From assembly GCA_035940775.1 (NCBI GenBank), contig DASZEN010000017.1:1-64000 (forward strand): DNA of 64,000 bases, written 5' to 3'. This stretch comes from DASQYE01 sp035940775. GTDB lineage: Bacteria; Acidobacteriota; Blastocatellia; Pyrinomonadales; Pyrinomonadaceae. A program made the translations under genes and the position numbers. The notes under the pieces are model-generated. The model searched no databases. It was not told the origin of the DNA and saw only the letters and a list, made by a program, of their open reading frames with translations. Within the stretch, counting starts at the first letter, position 1; each line of letters begins with the position of its first letter. Positions 16,765 to 25,143 of this stretch are shown piece by piece.

Positions 16765-17487
16765 TTAGACCACGCGCAATGCTTCCTGTAGCGTAAAGCG
16801 TCCTTCGTAGAGCGCCTTTCCGATGATGACGCTATCGACGCCGCAGCTACGGACGCTCAGTAACTGCTCTATGTCTTTCAGGGAAGAGACGCCGCCCGCC
16901 GCCGTCACTCTCAGGCCGGAGGCGCGCGCAATCGCGCACGTCTGTTCCGTATCGACGCCTTCGAGCGTGCCATCGCGCGCCACGTCCGTATAGACGATGC
17001 GATCGACTCCGGCATCGGCGACGCGACGCGCCAGTTCGGCGGCAGAGATTTTCGCCTGCCGCTCCCAACCGCCGACCATCACCTGCCCGGCGCGCGCATC
17101 AATGCCGACGCAGATGCGAAAGCCGAAAAGCTGCACGAAATTTTCCAGCGTCGCGGGCGACTCGGCGGCCAGCGTGCCGATGACGACCTGTGCCGCGCCA
17201 TACTCGATCATCTGCTGCACGTCCGAGACGGTACGCATCCCGCCGCCCGACTGCACCGGAATCTCTATGGCTCGAATAATGCGGCGGATAACTTTGCGAT
17301 TGCGCGAATCGCCGCCCGCGAATGCGCCGTCGAGATCGACTACGTGGAGCATACGCGCCCCGGCGGCCTCGAAGTTCTGCGCGATCAGGACGGGATCGCC
17401 GTCATAAACCTTGACCTCCGTCTTGCGACCCTGCTTCAGGCGCACGCACCGTCCATCCTTCAAATGAATTGCAGGGATAATCAACAT
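16765..17487 (-). CDS. hisA: HisA-type ProFAR isomerase with altered catalytic residue
   Basis: A 240-residue TIM barrel for the fourth step of histidine synthesis. The start ATG 17487 gives MLIIPAIHLKDGRCVRLKQG, the normal HisA N-terminus; the frame is open 21 codons further. Phosphate-binding motifs QSGGGMRT and AAGGVSSLKDIE and the second Asp region CVGIDARAGQV are present, as is YTDVARDGTLEG. The family has IPAIDL, where the Asp (Asp8) is the general catalyst; here the codon is CAT, giving His. Either activity is changed or this is a base error or a paralogue. No other his gene is in the window. Confidence 0.9.
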   Translation of the reverse strand: MLIIPAIHLKDGRCVRLKQGRKTEVKVYDGDPVLIAQNFEAAGARMLHVVDLDGAFAGGDSRNRKVIRRIIRAIEIPVQSGGGMRTVSDVQQMIEYGAAQVVIGTLAAESPATLENFVQLFGFRICVGIDARAGQVMVGGWERQAKISAAELARRVADAGVDRIVYTDVARDGTLEGVDTEQTCAIARASGLRVTAAGGVSSLKDIEQLLSVRSCGVDSVIIGKALYEGRFTLQEALRVV

Positions 17488-17569
17488 CTCATCGAGCGAG
17501 CCCGACAGGCCCCAAGCCGTAATGAGAAAATCCTTTAATCCACACCGCACGGGGGCCCCGCCCCCGTCT

Positions 17570-18157
17570 CTATTCAGGCTTCAATGGAAGCGGCGCGGGC
17601 TCCTGGCCTTCGGCGGGAACGTCGCGTCCCATGCTCTTCAGGATACTAATGATGGTTCCGGCCATCTGCTGCGCCTGAGCGTTATCCGGATCAAGACGCA
17701 AAGCGCGCCTGTAATCGCCGAGCGCGGCGCGATACTGGCGAACTCCCGTCAGCGCGTCGCCGCGATCCGTGTAAGCCTTGCCGAGCGCCAGTCGCGTCTG
17801 TCGATCTGCGGGATTCTTCTTAGCCTTCGCTTCAAGCTGCCTGATCTGTGCGTCGTACCCGGAGGTGTCCACGGGCTCGCCGCCGCTGCTCGCCTGCGGC
17901 GCAGACCTCGGCGAACCAGCGACCGGAGGCGTGTTGCCATCGCGCGCGTTCGCAGGCGCAGCCTGATTGGCCTGAGCGGTCGTCACACCTGCGCCCTGGC
18001 CGCGCGGCGATACATTCGCGTTTGAGGCTCCAGCCTGATTTGTAGAATCTGCGTTTTGGGTCGGCGCGAAGCCGTTGCCGTTGCACGCTCCGAGCGCGAG
18101 CAGGGCGAGGAGGCCGAGGCCCGCGCCCGCCAAAGCCTTTCGCATCTCATCTCTCAT
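17570..18157 (-). CDS. TPR-containing lipoprotein
   Basis: About 195 residues. The start at 18157 (MRDEMRKALAG) follows a short GAAGAG; a second Met lies four codons later. The signal ends in a lipobox (LLALGAC), so the protein is probably anchored by a lipid. A ~75-residue linker rich in Asn, Gln, Ala and Gly follows. The C-terminal ~100 residues hold one to two TPR-like helical pairs (LALGKAYTDRGDALTGVRQY and RRALRLDPDNAQAQQ). It starts 11 bases after the dikinase-like gene stop, so the two are probably co-transcribed and may act together outside the cytosol. Confidence 0.8.
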   Translation of the reverse strand: MRDEMRKALAGAGLGLLALLALGACNGNGFAPTQNADSTNQAGASNANVSPRGQGAGVTTAQANQAAPANARDGNTPPVAGSPRSAPQASSGGEPVDTSGYDAQIRQLEAKAKKNPADRQTRLALGKAYTDRGDALTGVRQYRAALGDYRRALRLDPDNAQAQQMAGTIISILKSMGRDVPAEGQEPAPLPLKPE

Positions 18158-18168
18158 CTCTTCAAACC

Positions 18169-20085
18169 CTAGCTTCCGGCGATGTAGGGCCGCGACTGCA
18201 CTATATAAATTTGCCCGCGCATGTAGGCCCATTCGATGTCCTGATCGCGGCCTCCGAAAACTCGCTTGATGGCGGTCGCGGCGCGAACAAGGCGGCGAAC
18301 CACTTCGTCCGTGAGTACGGCGCGCTCGCCCGTTATGGGAATCTCGCGGACTCCGCCGCGCTCGTCAAAAGTGAGCAGGCTATCCTCTTCCGATCTGGTC
18401 AGGACGCTGACGGCGTTGGTGCGCGGGCGAAAGATGACCTGTTCGGCGATCTTCCTGCCTTCGACGACCTTGATGCCGAGACCGCGCTTGGCGCTAATGT
18501 AGAACGCCCCCTTGTTTTCGCGGTCATACGGGTCTGTCGTAATCATCACGCCCGAGCTTTCCGAATTGATGCCCTCCTGTATGAGCACGGCCATGTAAAC
18601 CATCGTGTGCGGAATCGCGGCGCGCTCACGCGCCTCGTACGCCTCAAAGTTCCAGATCGAAGCCCACACGGTCTTGATCGCCTCGATCAGCTCCTGTTCC
18701 CCACGCACGTTCGGGACGGTCGTGTAGAGGCCCGCGCCGTTGAAGTTCGGCAGGTCTTCGCTATTGGTCGAACTCCTGACAAACAGTCCCTTTCCGGCAT
18801 ACTCGGTTCGGACGCGTTGAAGGATTTCGGCGCTGAGGCGTTCATTCATCGCGCCCTTCCGGATGCGCTCGCGCATCTCTACAAGCCGCTCGCGGCGATA
18901 GGCCGGATCGTGAACGAAACGCTGATCCTCCAACATCTCGCCGATCAACTGTTCCAGCTTGTTCTCCCTGATGAACTGGTCGTAGTAGTAGAACGGAATG
19001 GTGAACCCATTGGGGACGACTATGCCGGGCAGCCGCGCCTTCATCACTTCGCCCAGGTTGGCAGACTTCGCGCCGTAGGCGAGGACTGAGCTTGCCCGCT
19101 GCTCTCTAAGGCTCGCCAGTTGTTTCACGGCGAGAGTAAAGCGCGGCTTCATAAGGTCTGTGCGCTCGCGCAATCGCCGCTGGTATTCGTTCAGGGCATT
19201 GTTATCGGCGTGCTTGATAGTGTACTTGTCATACTTGGTCTCGAAGATAATCCAGCGCCCGTCATACTCCTTGAACAATTCCTGCGCGTTCTTGATGTAG
19301 GCGTTCGGCACGCCCCAGGATTTGGCCAGCAGGTTGATGTGCGAAAGCGGCGTCGAGGGTTTCGACACGATGATCCCGGCGACGGGCGGGAGCGTGATCG
19401 GAACTTCGTCGAGGACTAGAATCTCGTTGGAGCCGATCTCAACGTGCTCGTCCAGTTTCGGGATGATATGGATGCGCCCGATGCCGCGCGCCGTGTTCAA
19501 GCCCTGATACTCCTGCTCGCGCGTTATCTCGCTCTGAAGAACGCGCTGTAAACCCTCTATCTCGGCCGACGCCTGTTCCTGCCTGAGAGAGTTCGGCTTG
19601 TAGGCTACGGGGTCGTAGAACGTCTTGCTGATGACCTCGGCGGCGAGCTTGATCTGCTCTGCGGGGATCAGGTCGCCCTCCCAGAACTCGAAAGTCCAGC
19701 GCCGCACCGGCGTTTGAAAGGCGAGCGTGCCCATGATGAAGCGGCGATTCGGCTTCAGGTAATTATTCTCGAAAAACTCGCGCCCTCTCTCCAGTGACAG
19801 GTACGTGCCGTTGACGAAATCCTTATGAAAGCGATAGCGCTTCATATTGACGTAATAAATTTTATTATTGTCTTTGCGGTCGATGACGAACATGACGTGC
19901 GGCAGCGGATAAGGCGTGTCTTCATCGTAGGTGCGGGCGATTGCATCGAACTCGGCGCGAGACTTGAGCGCGGGCAGAGAGCGCGGGCCGGAAGATTGGC
20001 CCAACGCGTCTTCGCCGCCGGAAAGGAGTGCGATCACAAGCGCCGCCGCCAGCGCCACCAGCCTCGAAGTTTTCATAACATTCAT
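18169..20085 (-). CDS. exported phosphohistidine/ATP-grasp dikinase-like protein
   Basis: A 638-residue relative of PEP synthase, pyruvate phosphate dikinase and glucan water dikinase. Residues ~8-30 form a signal peptide (LVALAAALVIALLSG). Residues ~40-170 match nothing I know. Residues ~220-310 resemble the mobile phosphohistidine domain, with probable His in STPLSHINLLAKSWGVPN. Residues ~340-635 are the nucleotide-binding part: GAKSANLGEV, VPNGFTIPF, FVRSSTNSEDLPNFNGAGLY and the closing DIEWAYMRGQIYIVQSRP. The His domain precedes the ATP domain, as in glucan water dikinase and unlike PEP synthase. The C-terminal PEP barrel is absent. The substrate is unknown, and an exported ATP-dependent enzyme is odd. 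Confidence 0.8.
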   Translation of the reverse strand: MNVMKTSRLVALAAALVIALLSGGEDALGQSSGPRSLPALKSRAEFDAIARTYDEDTPYPLPHVMFVIDRKDNNKIYYVNMKRYRFHKDFVNGTYLSLERGREFFENNYLKPNRRFIMGTLAFQTPVRRWTFEFWEGDLIPAEQIKLAAEVISKTFYDPVAYKPNSLRQEQASAEIEGLQRVLQSEITREQEYQGLNTARGIGRIHIIPKLDEHVEIGSNEILVLDEVPITLPPVAGIIVSKPSTPLSHINLLAKSWGVPNAYIKNAQELFKEYDGRWIIFETKYDKYTIKHADNNALNEYQRRLRERTDLMKPRFTLAVKQLASLREQRASSVLAYGAKSANLGEVMKARLPGIVVPNGFTIPFYYYDQFIRENKLEQLIGEMLEDQRFVHDPAYRRERLVEMRERIRKGAMNERLSAEILQRVRTEYAGKGLFVRSSTNSEDLPNFNGAGLYTTVPNVRGEQELIEAIKTVWASIWNFEAYEARERAAIPHTMVYMAVLIQEGINSESSGVMITTDPYDRENKGAFYISAKRGLGIKVVEGRKIAEQVIFRPRTNAVSVLTRSEEDSLLTFDERGGVREIPITGERAVLTDEVVRRLVRAATAIKRVFGGRDQDIEWAYMRGQIYIVQSRPYIAGS

Positions 20086-20313
20086 ATCGCTTTACCTTGT
20101 GCGGCAAAGAGGTCAGAGATTTTCTTAAACCATCTGCCACCCTTCGATCATTAACTCTTCGTCGGTCACCGCCCTCTGCTTTCGGCTCAGAGTTTTGTGA
20201 GCGGAGCGCCGCAAAACAATTCTACCAGATCATGGGCGCACGGGCGCGCCCGGGTCTGGAAGCCGTCGAAAATGAACGCAAAGCTACAACGCCGACTGTG
20301 CATTGAAAGCAAG

Positions 20314-20328
20314 TTTAGCTAAGCTAAA
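20314..20328. promoter_or_regulatory. short palindrome TTTAGC-TAA-GCTAAA before rsmG
   Basis: Perfect 6-base arms around a 3-base centre end 5 bases before the first ATG of rsmG. It could be an operator or a small hairpin over the translation start. A chance origin cannot be excluded. Confidence 0.3.
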
Positions 20329-20333
20329 GCGTA

Positions 20334-21002
20334 ATGGTCAGAGCAAGGGAGATGACGGAAATTCTTTCACAGGCCGACGAATTCAGGAAGGCACTCGAAG
20401 AGTCTGCCCCGCGCTACGGCGTCGAGCTGGGCGCGCGTGCCCTGACGCAGTTGCGCCTCTACTACGAGCAGGTGATGGCCTGGAATGGTCGGCTGCATCT
20501 GGTCGCGCCGTGCTCGCCCCGAGAGTTTGCGACGCGCCATGTACTGGAATCGCTGGTCGCCCTCCCACACCTCGCGCGGGACGCGCGCGTGGCGGACATA
20601 GGCTCCGGCGCGGGGCTTCCCATCATTCCCTGCCTGATCGCGCGGCCCCGTATACGCGCAACCCTGATCGAATCATCCGCGAAGAAATCCGTCTTCCTGC
20701 GCGAAGCCCTGCGGCTGCTGGATGAACCGCGCGCCGCCGCCGCTACTGTGATCGTCGGAAGGTTCGAGACGATGCCGACCCCGGAGGTCGATTTCATCAC
20801 CTGCCGCGCGCTCGACCGCTTTACGCAGATGTTGCCTGCGCTGCTGTCATGGTCGCCGCCCGCTTGCACGCTACTGTTATTCGGCGGCCCGGCCATAGAG
20901 CTGGAGCTGGAGAGGGGCGCGCTCCGTTACAGGGCCATACCGATGCCCGACTCCGAGCAGCGTTTCCTCTTCGTCACGCGGGCCGCGCCCTCTACTACAT
21001 GA
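20334..21002 (+). CDS. rsmG: 16S rRNA (guanine-527-N7) methyltransferase
   Basis: A 222-residue SAM-dependent methyltransferase acting on the 530 loop of 16S rRNA. The SAM motif VADIGSGAGLPIIPCLIARP (about residues 86-105) and the following LIESSAKKSVFLREAL segment fit RsmG (GidB). So do the upstream YYEQVMAWNGRLHLV and the C-terminal FITCRALDRF. Two starts are possible: 20334, with no clear ribosome site, and 20352 directly behind AAGGGAG. It is a single plus-strand gene divergent from the exported dikinase gene, and the usual gidA/parAB partners are absent. Confidence 0.9.
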   Translation: MVRAREMTEILSQADEFRKALEESAPRYGVELGARALTQLRLYYEQVMAWNGRLHLVAPCSPREFATRHVLESLVALPHLARDARVADIGSGAGLPIIPCLIARPRIRATLIESSAKKSVFLREALRLLDEPRAAAATVIVGRFETMPTPEVDFITCRALDRFTQMLPALLSWSPPACTLLLFGGPAIELELERGALRYRAIPMPDSEQRFLFVTRAAPSTT

Positions 21003-21071
21003 CGAATCGGATAGACGCGCCCGGCGACGGCGAGCGAGAGCGTGCGCCTTATATCCAAGCCTTATAAATCA

Positions 21072-21108
21072 GGACGAGGTGAGAGCAAGTTTGCATCTCA
21101 CCTCGTCC
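21072..21108. terminator. convergent terminator hairpin
   Basis: A perfect 13-base inverted repeat (21072-21084 with 21096-21108) lies between the converging rsmG and S55-peptidase genes. The stem is GC-rich, but there is no strong T run on either side, so termination efficiency is uncertain. Confidence 0.65.
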
Positions 21109-21143
21109 GGTCGGAAATGGCATCGTGTGCGGCGCTCTCGTCC

Positions 21144-23039
21144 TCAGCGTACCACGTCGATGCCGATCAGTTGTTGGCCCGCGATGACGAAATCGGCGGG
21201 CGGCAGCTCTTTCTCATAGATCGGCGAGAGCACCGTCGGCGTATAGCCGCCGGAGGTTCTGTCGCTGTTCAGTGTGGCGATGACGGAGGGCGGCAGGTTC
21301 GGCAGCTCGCTCGTGCCGATGACGGCGCCCGACGTGATGCGGAAAAGCTTGACGTAGAGCCGGTCGTTCTTCTTGATCTTGTTGATCGCATCGACGAGTT
21401 GGCCCAGGTCTTGCGGGACGAAAGCCTTCGACGCAGACCCTTCCTGGAGCGCCCCGCCGTCGCCGACGAAGACCAGAAGCTGGCCGAGCGGCACATCCAG
21501 GGGAATCTGCACGGGGATGCGCTGGACGAACTGCTTGCCGGAATCGGTGCGCACATAGGCTTGAATCTCGACCGTTTCGCCGCGCTGCGTCTCGGTGCGG
21601 TCGAGCGCGATGCGTTCCAATGTGGCCGCATACTTCGCATCGGTCGAAGAGATGTCGAGCGTCACGCCGTTCAGCTCGACGCCCTCGAACCCGCTCGACA
21701 TCAGGGCGCTGACGGGCACGGCGATGGAGCCTGCGGCGAGCAGCGCCGCATTGGCCGAGGCCGAAAAACGCCTGTCGATCCGGATGGTGGGCTGTCCCTT
21801 GACGCTGATCTGCCCGCGCACGCTGAGCGTCTGATCGCCGAGCGAGCGCTCGCTCGACGTGATCGTGTTATAGACGGTCAGGTTCAGCAGCAGCGGCGTC
21901 AGGAAAGAATCGCTCGCCACTTCGTAAGAGTAAACTTCCGTGCGGTCGCGGCTCGTGTGCAGGTTGACGCGGACGGGAATCATCTTGGGCGTCTGGCCCA
22001 ACTGGCCATAGATGCCCGTCGCCCTGTCCTGCGAGATCGCCCCGACCATCTGGCTCGGCACGGCGAGCTTGAAAGAGTTGTTGGCATTGGCCACCACCGT
22101 CACAACGGAGCTTTCGGTCATCGGCATGTCGGCAGCGCCGAGGCTCAGGAACGGGTGGCCGAAGGCGTAGATGCGATCCTTGTCGCGAAACGTCACCGTG
22201 CCCGAAGCGGCAATCGAAAAATCTCCGCGCACGAGTTGCACACTAACACTCGTGCCGGGCGCGAGCGTCTTATCCGTGGAGGGAGCGAGCGGCGTGATCG
22301 CGGCAGCGCCGCCCGCGCCGGAGACGGGCAGCAATCCGCTCGCCAGAAGCTGCGGCGTAAAGAGCGCGAGCGATTCCTGGCTGATGCCGCCAAAGACGAC
22401 GGGCGTCGCGATGGGTTGAAACTGTTGGCCCATCAAAGGAATGAGCGGCGACCCCTGTGCGACAGAGGCGACCAGGGGAGCGCCCGTGACCGCCGGTTTC
22501 GGCAGGGCGGGCCTCCATTCGGTGGCGGCTAACTGTGTAAACGAGACGGAGTGCGCCTCGCGTCTGCCGCCGCTGTTGGGCTCGGCCAACCCGCGCTCGA
22601 AAATATCTATCATCTGCTTGATCGGGGTGATGCCCGCAATGGGCTCTTTCGAGAACGGGAAGCTGAAGGCGACGGCCCCGACCAGTCGTCCGTCGATATA
22701 GACGGGCGAGCCGGACATTCCGGCGAACACTCCCGTTCTTTCGGCCAGCGGGCCACTCAGGCGCGCGATGATGGCCGACTGGCGCGGCCCGGGGAAACCG
22801 GGCAGGACGCCCAGAATCTCGACGCCGAACTCCTCCGGCTCGGTTCCGTTAAAGACCGTCCAGCCGACGGCCTTCATGCCGGGCCGCACGTCTTCCAGGG
22901 GAAACAATCTGGCGTCGGTCGTGCTCTTCGCATTAGGGGCGGGGGCCGTCGCCGCAGCCGTCTGCGCCGCGACACTCGTCGAGAGCGCGCCGAGCGTCAG
23001 CGACAACGCGAGAATCAATATAAAGTTTCTCTTCATCAA
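21144..23039 (-). CDS. exported S55 (SpoIVB-type) serine peptidase domain protein
   Basis: A 631-residue exported protein with signal peptide NFILILALSLTLGALSTSVAA. Residues ~45-200 carry the S55 fold: LEDVRPGMKAVGWTVFNG and the nucleophile motif TGVFAGMSGSPVYIDGRLVG with Ser in GMSGSP. In Bacillus, SpoIVB cleaves a partner in the sporulation signal chain; nothing here suggests sporulation. A second segment (about 320-350) shows IYAFGHPFLSLGAADMPM, a conserved GHP block seen in S55 relatives. The C-terminal ~250 residues look beta-rich. It is probably periplasmic, with unknown substrate, and appears to be a single gene. Confidence 0.85.
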   Translation of the reverse strand: MMKRNFILILALSLTLGALSTSVAAQTAAATAPAPNAKSTTDARLFPLEDVRPGMKAVGWTVFNGTEPEEFGVEILGVLPGFPGPRQSAIIARLSGPLAERTGVFAGMSGSPVYIDGRLVGAVAFSFPFSKEPIAGITPIKQMIDIFERGLAEPNSGGRREAHSVSFTQLAATEWRPALPKPAVTGAPLVASVAQGSPLIPLMGQQFQPIATPVVFGGISQESLALFTPQLLASGLLPVSGAGGAAAITPLAPSTDKTLAPGTSVSVQLVRGDFSIAASGTVTFRDKDRIYAFGHPFLSLGAADMPMTESSVVTVVANANNSFKLAVPSQMVGAISQDRATGIYGQLGQTPKMIPVRVNLHTSRDRTEVYSYEVASDSFLTPLLLNLTVYNTITSSERSLGDQTLSVRGQISVKGQPTIRIDRRFSASANAALLAAGSIAVPVSALMSSGFEGVELNGVTLDISSTDAKYAATLERIALDRTETQRGETVEIQAYVRTDSGKQFVQRIPVQIPLDVPLGQLLVFVGDGGALQEGSASKAFVPQDLGQLVDAINKIKKNDRLYVKLFRITSGAVIGTSELPNLPPSVIATLNSDRTSGGYTPTVLSPIYEKELPPADFVIAGQQLIGIDVVR

Positions 23040-23415
23040 ACAACCTCTGGGAACTTTCGAGAAGGCTCCAAAAAAGGAGCTTGCTCATGCAAAAGGTGAG
23101 CGCCTCGGCCGACTACAAAAGCGACCGGCGGCAGGGGGAACTGTAGGGCCAGGAGGGCCGCCACTTGATGACTATAGCTTTGCCTTTCGACAACGGTCAA
23201 GCTCTATAAAGTTTCGTTTTGCCGTTTTCCTCTCCCGCTCTCATCAGGCCGGACGCTTCCCGGCCTTAAACTTAAGAGAAGCCGTCCTTTGATCGCCACT
23301 ATGATGCGCTCTCCGAGGAAAACGTTTCTCTTGCCGACGGGTCGCCAGCATGATAACGTGCCCCTTCAAGGTGCATCCTCGGTGCTCATCAGCAGAACAA
23401 ACGAGCAGGCTGTCT
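23040..23415. other. intergenic, divergent promoter region
   Basis: About 375 bases lie between the divergent S55-peptidase and mobA genes. Short open frames here look like chance. I see no RNA gene or strong hairpin. Promoters for both genes should lie here, but I could not assign boxes with confidence. Confidence 0.45.
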
Positions 23416-24012
23416 ATGCTTGAGGTCGAAGGCTTCATCCTCGTTGGCGGCGCATCGAGCCGGATGGGCACAGACAAGGCCGGACTCAAGCTCGGCCGCT
23501 ACACCTTTGTCGAGAGGGTGGCACGGGGACTCGCCGCCATCGCCCAGAGCATTCGTCTGGTGGGAGCGCCGAGAGACGAAATGGGGATGACTGGTTTCTC
23601 TATCATAGATGACGTGTATCCGGGGTGGGGCGCGCTCGGCGGCCTGCATACGGCGCTTGCGGCCTGCCGCGCGCCGTGGGCGGCGGTCGTCGCCTGTGAT
23701 CTTCCCTTCGTCACCGGGGAGCTTTTCGTGCGACTCGCCTCGCTGGCCGAAAACTTTGATGCGGTCGTGCCCTTACAACCGGACGGACGCCCTCAGCCGC
23801 TCTGTGCTCTCTATCGCCGGGCGACGTGCGCGGCGCTCTCCGGGGAGTTGATCGCAAAGGGAGAGCGCCGCCCGCGCGCGCTGCTCGACCGCGTACGGGT
23901 GCGCTGGGCCGCAGACCACGAGCTGGCGGACTTGCCCGCCTCGGGGCTCTTTTTTACCAACGTCAACACGCCGGAAGATTTTGCACAAGCCAAAGAAAGG
24001 GATGAAGGATGA
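23416..24012 (+). CDS. mobA: molybdenum cofactor guanylyltransferase
   Basis: A 198-residue nucleotidyltransferase that attaches GMP to molybdopterin in the cytosol. The signature FILVGGASSRMGTDKAGLKL (residues ~6-25) carries the GTP-binding loop and catalytic Lys. VVACDLPFV is the Mg-binding Asp motif, and LQPDGRPQPLCALY and FFTNVNTPEDF follow. ATG 23416 fits the family N-terminus; an in-frame ATG at 23350 would add 22 residues of no known type. The last codons and the stop lie in a polypurine repeat. No other molybdopterin genes are nearby. Confidence 0.9.
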   Translation: MLEVEGFILVGGASSRMGTDKAGLKLGRYTFVERVARGLAAIAQSIRLVGAPRDEMGMTGFSIIDDVYPGWGALGGLHTALAACRAPWAAVVACDLPFVTGELFVRLASLAENFDAVVPLQPDGRPQPLCALYRRATCAALSGELIAKGERRPRALLDRVRVRWAADHELADLPASGLFFTNVNTPEDFAQAKERDEG

Positions 24013-24094
24013 AGGGTGAGGGATGAGGGATGGAATGATTAAGTCACTGTCGAAGTGAATCAATCGTTCATCCCTCATCCTTCACCCTTCATCC
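24007..24094. repeat. polypurine inverted repeat, copy B (mobA/hydrolase junction)
   Basis: Two 26-base arms (24007-24032 and 24069-24094) pair with a single mismatch around a 36-base loop. The purine arm is a run of GGATGA/GGGTGA units. The left arm contains the mobA stop codon, and the right arm ends 10 bases before the next ATG. It is the longest copy of the family also seen at 8419-8499 and 54111-54153. Confidence 0.8.
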
Positions 24095-24104
24095 CTCGGT
24101 TCAG

Positions 24105-25070
24105 ATGTCGCCCAGACGCAGGCCCGGTATCAAACTCCTCAAGGCATTCCTGCCCGTCCTGTTCGTGCTCGTGTTGGCGATGGCATTGGTGGCGGGCTGG
24201 ATAGTCTACAGGGTGACGCGGCCGCCGCGCGCCGCCTACCTCGTCACGCCCGAGACCTTTTCACAGTTGAGCGCGCGCGGGCTCAAAGCGTCCAACGAGA
24301 CGTGGGCCAACCCGGACGGAACGGAGGCGCGCGGCTGGCTTCTGCGCGGATCGGAGGGAGCGCCCGCCGTCCTTCTGCTGCACGGCTACGGGGCCGACCG
24401 CTCGCACCTCTTCAACCTCGCCGTCAAGCTCAACGAGACGACCAACTATACCGTGCTCCTGCCGGATTTGCGCGGGCATGGCGAAGACCCGCCGGTGAAT
24501 TGGACATCGCTGGGCGGGCGCGAGGCAGAGGACGCCGGGGCGGCGCTCGGCTATTTACGCGCGGTCAAAACGGCGCAGGGGCGCTCGCTTGTGGGCGACC
24601 GCCTCGGGATTTACGGCGTCGAGATGGGAGCCTACGCGGCGCTTCGCGCCACGACCCCTAACCGGAGCGTGCGCGCCGTGGCGCTCGATTCCGTCCCGGC
24701 CTCGCCGGACGCGATGCTCTACCTCGCGATGAAAGAGAATCTGGGCCTTGAGAACGGCCTGCTGCGCGGGATCGCGCGCATAGGAACGCGCCTCTATTTT
24801 CTGGGCCGTTACGACAACACGGACGCCTGCGCCGAAGTGGCCTCGCTCACAGACAGGCAGGTGCTCCTGCTCGCGGGGGCCGACGCGAGCCCGCTGCGCG
24901 ATTCGACGCTGGCGCTCGCCCAATGCTTTCCGAAACAGGCGCAGGTCGAAGCCAAAACCGATCTTCCGCTCTCGGGCATCAACCAGCGCGCCGCGACCGG
25001 CGAACAGAGCGAAACCTACGACCGCCGCGTAATAGATTTTTTTGACCGTGCGCTGCGCGCCACACAGTAG
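24105..25070 (+). CDS. alpha/beta-hydrolase-fold membrane protein lacking the nucleophile
   Basis: A 321-residue protein with an N-terminal transmembrane anchor (FLPVLFVLVLAMALVAGWIV, residues ~16-35). The hydrolase fold is clear from VLLLHGYGADRSHLFNLA (about 91) and LLPDLRGHGEDP. At the nucleophile elbow, where family members read GxSxG, this protein reads YGVEMGAYAAL, with Glu in place of Ser. I also find no convincing catalytic His near the C-terminus. It is probably not a standard esterase; a binding or scaffold role outside the membrane is inference. It directly follows repeat copy B. Confidence 0.8.
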   Translation: MSPRRRPGIKLLKAFLPVLFVLVLAMALVAGWIVYRVTRPPRAAYLVTPETFSQLSARGLKASNETWANPDGTEARGWLLRGSEGAPAVLLLHGYGADRSHLFNLAVKLNETTNYTVLLPDLRGHGEDPPVNWTSLGGREAEDAGAALGYLRAVKTAQGRSLVGDRLGIYGVEMGAYAALRATTPNRSVRAVALDSVPASPDAMLYLAMKENLGLENGLLRGIARIGTRLYFLGRYDNTDACAEVASLTDRQVLLLAGADASPLRDSTLALAQCFPKQAQVEAKTDLPLSGINQRAATGEQSETYDRRVIDFFDRALRATQ

Positions 25071-25143
25071 CCGCAAACCCGCCCCGCCATAAGGCGGCGC
25101 ACTCTATAACAATGAAGAAATACGCGAAGGAGGGCGCGCTCGA

